Positions 6,409 through 8,850 of a stretch of 8,850 nucleotides of DNA are shown here, in pieces; position 1 is the first letter of the stretch; every line of letters begins with the position of its first letter. The notes beneath the pieces were generated by a model, which saw only the letters and a list, made by a program, of their open reading frames with translations, was not told the DNA's origin and did no database searches. Location: assembly GCA_045597845.1 (NCBI GenBank), contig JAZLKZ010000079.1, positions 1 to 8,850 of the forward strand, written 5' to 3'. A program made the translations under genes and the position numbers. Origin of the DNA: Colimorpha sp045597845. GTDB lineage: Bacteria > Bacteroidota > Bacteroidia > Bacteroidales > P3.

Positions 6409-6528
6409 ATGAAAACAAAATTTTTATTATTGAGTGCCTTTTTGGTACTGATGGCAACAGGTTGCCAAAAAGAGGCGATAACGTATTTGAAGGAAAATCT
6501 TTTTGCCATTAATGTTAAACTGTGTTAA
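6409..6528 (+). CDS. Very short lipoprotein, probably a truncated gene
   Basis: A 39-residue frame beginning MKTKFLLLSAFLVLMATGC. The hydrophobic stretch followed by ATGC is a convincing lipobox, with Cys19 as the lipidated residue, so the start at 6409 is well supported. The mature peptide is only 21 residues (CQKEAITYLKENL and an unremarkable tail ending VKLC), far shorter than ordinary lipoproteins. It is immediately followed by a very AT- and T-rich tract (6529-6600). The simplest reading is the 5' remnant of a lipoprotein gene, originally fourth in the sigma cassette, whose remainder has been lost or replaced. A genuine small lipoprotein is the alternative. It follows the preceding gene by 11 bases. 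Confidence 0.55.
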   Translation: MKTKFLLLSAFLVLMATGCQKEAITYLKENLFAINVKLC

Positions 6529-6596
6529 TTTTTTTAATCCTTGTGATTTTTTTAATTTTTTTTATGTCTAAATAATAAAACGAACGATATTTTTGT

Positions 6597-6604
6597 TAAC
6601 TTTG
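6597..6604 (+). promoter_or_regulatory. -7 box for the T9SS cargo gene
   Basis: TAACTTTG, followed by C, matches the Bacteroidetes consensus exactly. Transcription would start near 6611, leaving an AT-rich leader of about 85 bases before 6696. No good -33 TTTG is seen at the expected distance. The cargo gene therefore seems to be transcribed separately from the sigma cassette. Confidence 0.55.
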
Positions 6605-6695
6605 CACATACAAATATTTTATGTTATAAAATTCTACAATATTATCATCTTATAACGCAATACGAATTCGATTAATAACTCTAAAACACTATATC

Positions 6696-7211
6696 ATGAA
6701 AAAAATAATCCTTGTTTTCTTGCTCCTGCTGGCATCTTTCTGCATAGATGCTCAAAATCCGTATGTAAAGAGTTGTTTCCCAGGGGCCACCGTCCTTGAC
6801 ACTTTTTCCATCCATCCGGTCAACTACTTATGCCACGATAACCCATGGTACGACAATTCCGCGTACAGTGGGGTGGAATTTCTTGGAGGTGCTAGTTTGG
6901 GTTCTGGTCCTTTGGATGGAAACTCGCTTACTGCGCACCGATTCCTTACAGACGAGCCGCTGGAGGTAATCGGTGTTGCGGGGGCTCCGTTTGTATGGCT
7001 TAGGCCACAAGGTTTTTACCCTTTTGGACTCACGATCGATTCAACCATAGCAGGCCGCGTGCCTGAGTACTTCCACCTCTACGAGGCCACGCACGACACC
7101 TTCATGCTGGTAGCCGACGTGCGGTGGGACACCTGCTCCCAAATCCGAAAGATTCTCACACTGCAGGCGAGATATACGACATTTGCGAGGCCTATTTTTA
7201 CAAGTCTGTAA
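6696..7211 (+). CDS. N-terminal fragment of the frameshifted T9SS cargo protein
   Basis: The frame codes for 171 residues, of which the first 148 are genuine. The signal peptide is MKKIILVFLLLLASF with a likely cut after CIDA (residue 19). The following region is rich in aromatic residues and glycine (YSGVEFLGGASLGSG, APFVWLRPQGFYPFG) and has Cys26, Cys46 and Cys147; I do not recognise the fold. Residues 149-171 are an out-of-frame tail of low quality. If translated, the fragment would be exported to the periplasm but would lack the sorting domain. Confidence 0.6.
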   Translation: MKKIILVFLLLLASFCIDAQNPYVKSCFPGATVLDTFSIHPVNYLCHDNPWYDNSAYSGVEFLGGASLGSGPLDGNSLTAHRFLTDEPLEVIGVAGAPFVWLRPQGFYPFGLTIDSTIAGRVPEYFHLYEATHDTFMLVADVRWDTCSQIRKILTLQARYTTFARPIFTSL

Positions 7212-8065
7212 CCGTCGAGGATTCCTTTTACGTGGGTATTACGACGAACAACAACATTGTCCACAAATTTCAACATGTAATTGCCGAAGAATGGGAAGGC
7301 TGCGGACCAGGCGTCACTGGGTGGTTCGACATTTATGAGCATCCGCATACTTATTATAGAGGAATAGTGGCAGGAGACAATCGCCATTCCCCGAGGAACA
7401 ATAAAGTAAAATACAAAGACTTTACGCCTGCACTTGGTCGGGATACGCTATGGCACACCATAGAAGATATGCATAATGTGTGGTGGCTGTTGTGGCCCAT
7501 CTTCGACACCACGGGCATGGCTTGCCAGGCGGTGAGCCAGCTCGCCGTCACGCCCATCGAAAACCAGTCCACCACGCTCACCTGGTCGGCACCTTCGGGT
7601 CAGACCGTCTGGGACGTACAGTACGGTCACAGCGACGCACCGCGCAGCGGCTACACCCAGACGCGTGTCCGCAACACACCCTACCTCAACCTCTCAAACC
7701 TCGATACCGGAACCTACTACACCGCCTACGTCCGCGCCATGTGCGACATCGGGGACTACAGCAACTGGTCCGACAGCCTCGTGTTCTACGTTCCGGGCGA
7801 CAGCTCCAACGTGGGCATCCGCGCCGTGGAGCAATATACAAATCTCTTCCCCAACCCTGCCAGCGACCAAGCAACCGTCACCTCCTCCTTCGGCGTAAAG
7901 GGCGTTGAGGTCTATTCCCTCAAGGGCGAACTGATGGAACACTCCTCCCGCGACGGCGGCACCGTCGCCAACATCGACCTCCAACGCTATCCCGCCGGCT
8001 CCTACATCGTGCGCATCCGCACCGCCAAAGGCATCGTGGCACGTCACTTGGAGGTGGTAAGATAA
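7124..8065 (+). CDS. C-terminal fragment: FN3 domain plus T9SS sorting domain
   Basis: A frame of 313 codons from an ATG that is probably not a true start; the authentic part begins near 7139. It continues the N-terminal domain (GEIYDICEAYFYKSVTVEDS). From about 7523 to 7795 it codes for an FN3-like domain with the usual TLTWSAP, WDVQYG, LDTGTYYTAYVRAMC and WSD positions. It ends with the sorting domain. It has no signal peptide, so if made by re-initiation it would stay in the cytoplasm. The FN3/sorting part is visibly more GC-rich than the DNA before it. Confidence 0.6.
   Translation: MGHLLPNPKDSHTAGEIYDICEAYFYKSVTVEDSFYVGITTNNNIVHKFQHVIAEEWEGCGPGVTGWFDIYEHPHTYYRGIVAGDNRHSPRNNKVKYKDFTPALGRDTLWHTIEDMHNVWWLLWPIFDTTGMACQAVSQLAVTPIENQSTTLTWSAPSGQTVWDVQYGHSDAPRSGYTQTRVRNTPYLNLSNLDTGTYYTAYVRAMCDIGDYSNWSDSLVFYVPGDSSNVGIRAVEQYTNLFPNPASDQATVTSSFGVKGVEVYSLKGELMEHSSRDGGTVANIDLQRYPAGSYIVRIRTAKGIVARHLEVVR
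7841..8062 (+). other. Type A T9SS C-terminal sorting domain (coding segment)
   Basis: The encoded tail has the family pattern: NLFPNPASD at the start, a VEVYSLKGELM strand with the conserved Gly, an IDLQRYPAGSYIVRIRT strand, and a short basic end (ARHLEVVR). Known domains of this type route proteins to the type IX translocon and are removed at the cell surface. This implies that the organism has a T9SS elsewhere in its genome. Confidence 0.85.
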
Positions 8066-8068
8066 TCA

Positions 8069-8155
8069 ATAAATATCCTCGCCTCCAACGCAATAGTCGG
8101 CTTTCTGACACCCAAAGCCGCTCCACGCAGCAAAAGTCCCTGTGTCAAAGCATAG
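8069..8155 (+). pseudogene. Remnant of a second nhaA C-terminus
   Basis: In the frame starting at 8069 this stretch reads to a TAG stop at 8153-8155 and resembles the end of NhaA: ILASNAIVGFLT then PKAAPRSKSPCVKA, against ILLASALAAIVGSLT, TTPKAA and KKEPCIRAKA at the NhaA terminus. DNA blocks GCAATAGTCGGCT and CCCAAAGCCGC are identical. Length differences are multiples of three, so the copy diverged while under protein-coding constraint, or came from an nhaA paralogue. There is no start codon and no upstream nhaA sequence here: the T9SS cargo stop (8063-8065) lies only 3 bases before it, in the same frame. Confidence 0.7.
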
Positions 8156-8193
8156 AAAAGACCTTTACACGAGGAGACGATTTGCAAGCCAAT

Positions 8194-8217
8194 ATATGCA
8201 CTATTTTTAGTGCGTAT
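8194..8217. terminator. Hairpin downstream of the nhaA remnant
   Basis: ATATGCACTA (8194-8203), loop TTTT, then TAGTGCGTAT (8208-8217) forms a 10-bp stem with one T-G wobble. No T tract follows. It may end transcription from the cargo gene or from the lost nhaA copy; function is uncertain. Confidence 0.4.
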
Positions 8218-8299
8218 GGGACAAATTAGTGTTGTGGGATATCAGTAGGAATTCAAAACAAAGGCAGTGTCATCTGTATTTTTATTGTCCATACAAAAC

Positions 8300-8328
8300 A
8301 GATGCGCAGGAAAGTTTCCTGCGCATCT
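8300..8328 (-). terminator. Perfect hairpin terminator of the dipeptidase gene
   Basis: AGATGCGCAGGAAA (8300-8313) and its exact reverse complement (8315-8328) enclose a single G, so the working hairpin has about 11 GC-rich base pairs and an AAAGTTT loop. On the minus strand it lies 23 bases past the dipeptidase stop and is followed by GTTTTG, consistent with an intrinsic terminator. It may also stop plus-strand transcripts. Confidence 0.8.
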
Positions 8329-8351
8329 TTAGTAAAACGACGGTTCGTACT

Positions 8352-8850
8352 TTATCTCACTTTCAGCACTTCTCCTTTGGCTTGGATGATGCTTTCGTAG
8401 AACCACTGCGGATAAGGCGGTTGCTGCGGGAATGCCACAACGCCCGTTTCGGTGGTCTTGATTTTGCCTTGATCGTCATGGAGTTTGATATTTCCATCGA
8501 TGTACTTCACCAGCAGGAAGTTGTCGAGCTCGTGCCATCGGCGCATCATCTGCTCCGCCATATTGTTGGAATAACGGTTGAGTTCTCCAACCAAACGGTT
8601 GGGATTGTCGATATTGGCAAGGTGGCTGTCGTGACTTGCCACCTGCGCGATGAAATCCGCCTCCAACTCCGACTGCACCTTCTGCACATCCAGAATCATG
8701 GAATCGTAACGGAGGTAGCAGAAATTGGTGACACGGTTGAAAAGCCAGAAAGCGGCGGTCTCGGAATACTGCGACATAGAGCCGTTGCCTTGCTCAAAGC
8801 AGATGGGCACCTGCGTCAAACCGCAATACATGGGACAGTAGCAGGTGGAA
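8352..8850 (-). CDS. C69-family dipeptidase, C-terminal part (cut by window edge)
   Basis: The minus-strand frame is open from the right edge to TAA at 8352-8354, giving about 165 residues; the 5' part lies outside the window, so the Met at 8829-8831 is internal (STCYCP precedes it). The sequence matches the C-terminal region of C69 (PepD-type) dipeptidases of Bacteroidetes: YCGLTQVPICFEQGNGS, SETAAFWLFNRVTNFCYLRY, an amphipathic helical stretch, RWHELDNFLLVKYIDGN and FPQQPPYPQWFYESII near the end. These are N-terminal-nucleophile cysteine hydrolases that split dipeptides, often exported in this group. The catalytic Cys and any signal peptide are in the missing part and cannot be checked. The hairpin at 8300-8328 ends the gene. 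Confidence 0.85.
   Translation of the reverse strand, partial: STCYCPMYCGLTQVPICFEQGNGSMSQYSETAAFWLFNRVTNFCYLRYDSMILDVQKVQSELEADFIAQVASHDSHLANIDNPNRLVGELNRYSNNMAEQMMRRWHELDNFLLVKYIDGNIKLHDDQGKIKTTETGVVAFPQQPPYPQWFYESIIQAKGEVLKVR

Larger units (their letters stand above)
6696..8065 (+). pseudogene. Secreted FN3/T9SS cargo protein gene broken by a 1-base frameshift
   Basis: Two overlapping frames make one protein when joined. The first codes for a signal peptide and N-terminal domain and runs off sense after Ser148 (TCC at 7137-7139). The second carries the rest. Restoring one C in the CCC run at 7138-7140 gives a continuous reading DTCSPNPKDSHTAGEIYDIC and a 456-residue protein: signal peptide 1-19, an unrecognised N-terminal domain, an FN3-like domain at about 277-367 and a type A sorting domain at about 383-456. 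Such proteins cross the outer membrane through the type IX system and are often anchored at the surface. As it stands the gene cannot make this product, since the signal peptide and sorting domain are in different frames. The cause could be mutation, or a sequencing or assembly error. Confidence 0.8.

Noticed and set aside
7137..7143. TCCCAAA as a programmed -1 frameshift site in the cargo gene
   Set aside because: The zero-frame codons are TCC CAA, so the heptamer is out of register for X XXY YYZ slippage, and no clear stimulatory stem was seen nearby.
7694..8047. Minus-strand frame of 117 codons under the FN3/sorting domain
   Set aside because: It is the antisense shadow of a GC-rich coding region; the Gly/Ala/Asp/Val-rich peptide is typical of such shadows.

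Overview
The window looks like a chromosomal stretch from a member of the Bacteroidota, probably order Bacteroidales. Three things point there. Several intergenic regions carry the Bacteroidetes-type -7 promoter box TAnnTTTG, and genes generally lack an obvious Shine-Dalgarno sequence. One secreted protein ends in a type A C-terminal sorting domain of the type IX secretion system (T9SS). The sigma factor, the DUF389 and DUF5692-like membrane proteins and the C69 dipeptidase are all of the kinds common in this group. No rRNA, tRNA, CRISPR array, transposase or phage gene was seen.

Layout, left to right: (a) the last 33 codons of an unidentified plus-strand gene; (b) a complete short-chain dehydrogenase closely resembling D-3-hydroxybutyrate dehydrogenase, ended by a perfect hairpin shared with a small convergent minus-strand gene of unknown function; (c) a 369-base gap holding a minus-strand and a plus-strand promoter; (d) a run of three plus-strand integral membrane proteins: a DUF5692-like protein, a DUF389/TIGR00341-type protein 4 bases later, and the Na+/H+ antiporter NhaA with all its catalytic residues; (e) a regulatory cassette with an ECF sigma factor, a single-pass membrane protein placed like an anti-sigma factor, an ATGA-coupled exported protein, and a stub of a lipoprotein; (f) a secreted FN3/T9SS cargo gene broken by a one-base frameshift; (g) a decayed second copy of the nhaA 3' end; (h) two hairpins and the 3' part of a minus-strand C69-family dipeptidase.

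The genes suggest three functional units: an acid/ketone oxidoreductase standing alone, a membrane/ion-homeostasis group ending with NhaA, and an envelope-signalling group (sigma, anti-sigma candidate, exported partners) next to a surface-secreted protein. The most unusual structural feature is that units (e) and (f), about 3.4 kb, lie between two direct copies of the nhaA C-terminus. The second copy still reads in frame to a stop codon. The block also contains a truncated lipoprotein and a frameshifted cargo gene. This suggests insertion, duplication or gene turnover downstream of nhaA. I see no clear evidence for an entirely new defence or catalytic system.
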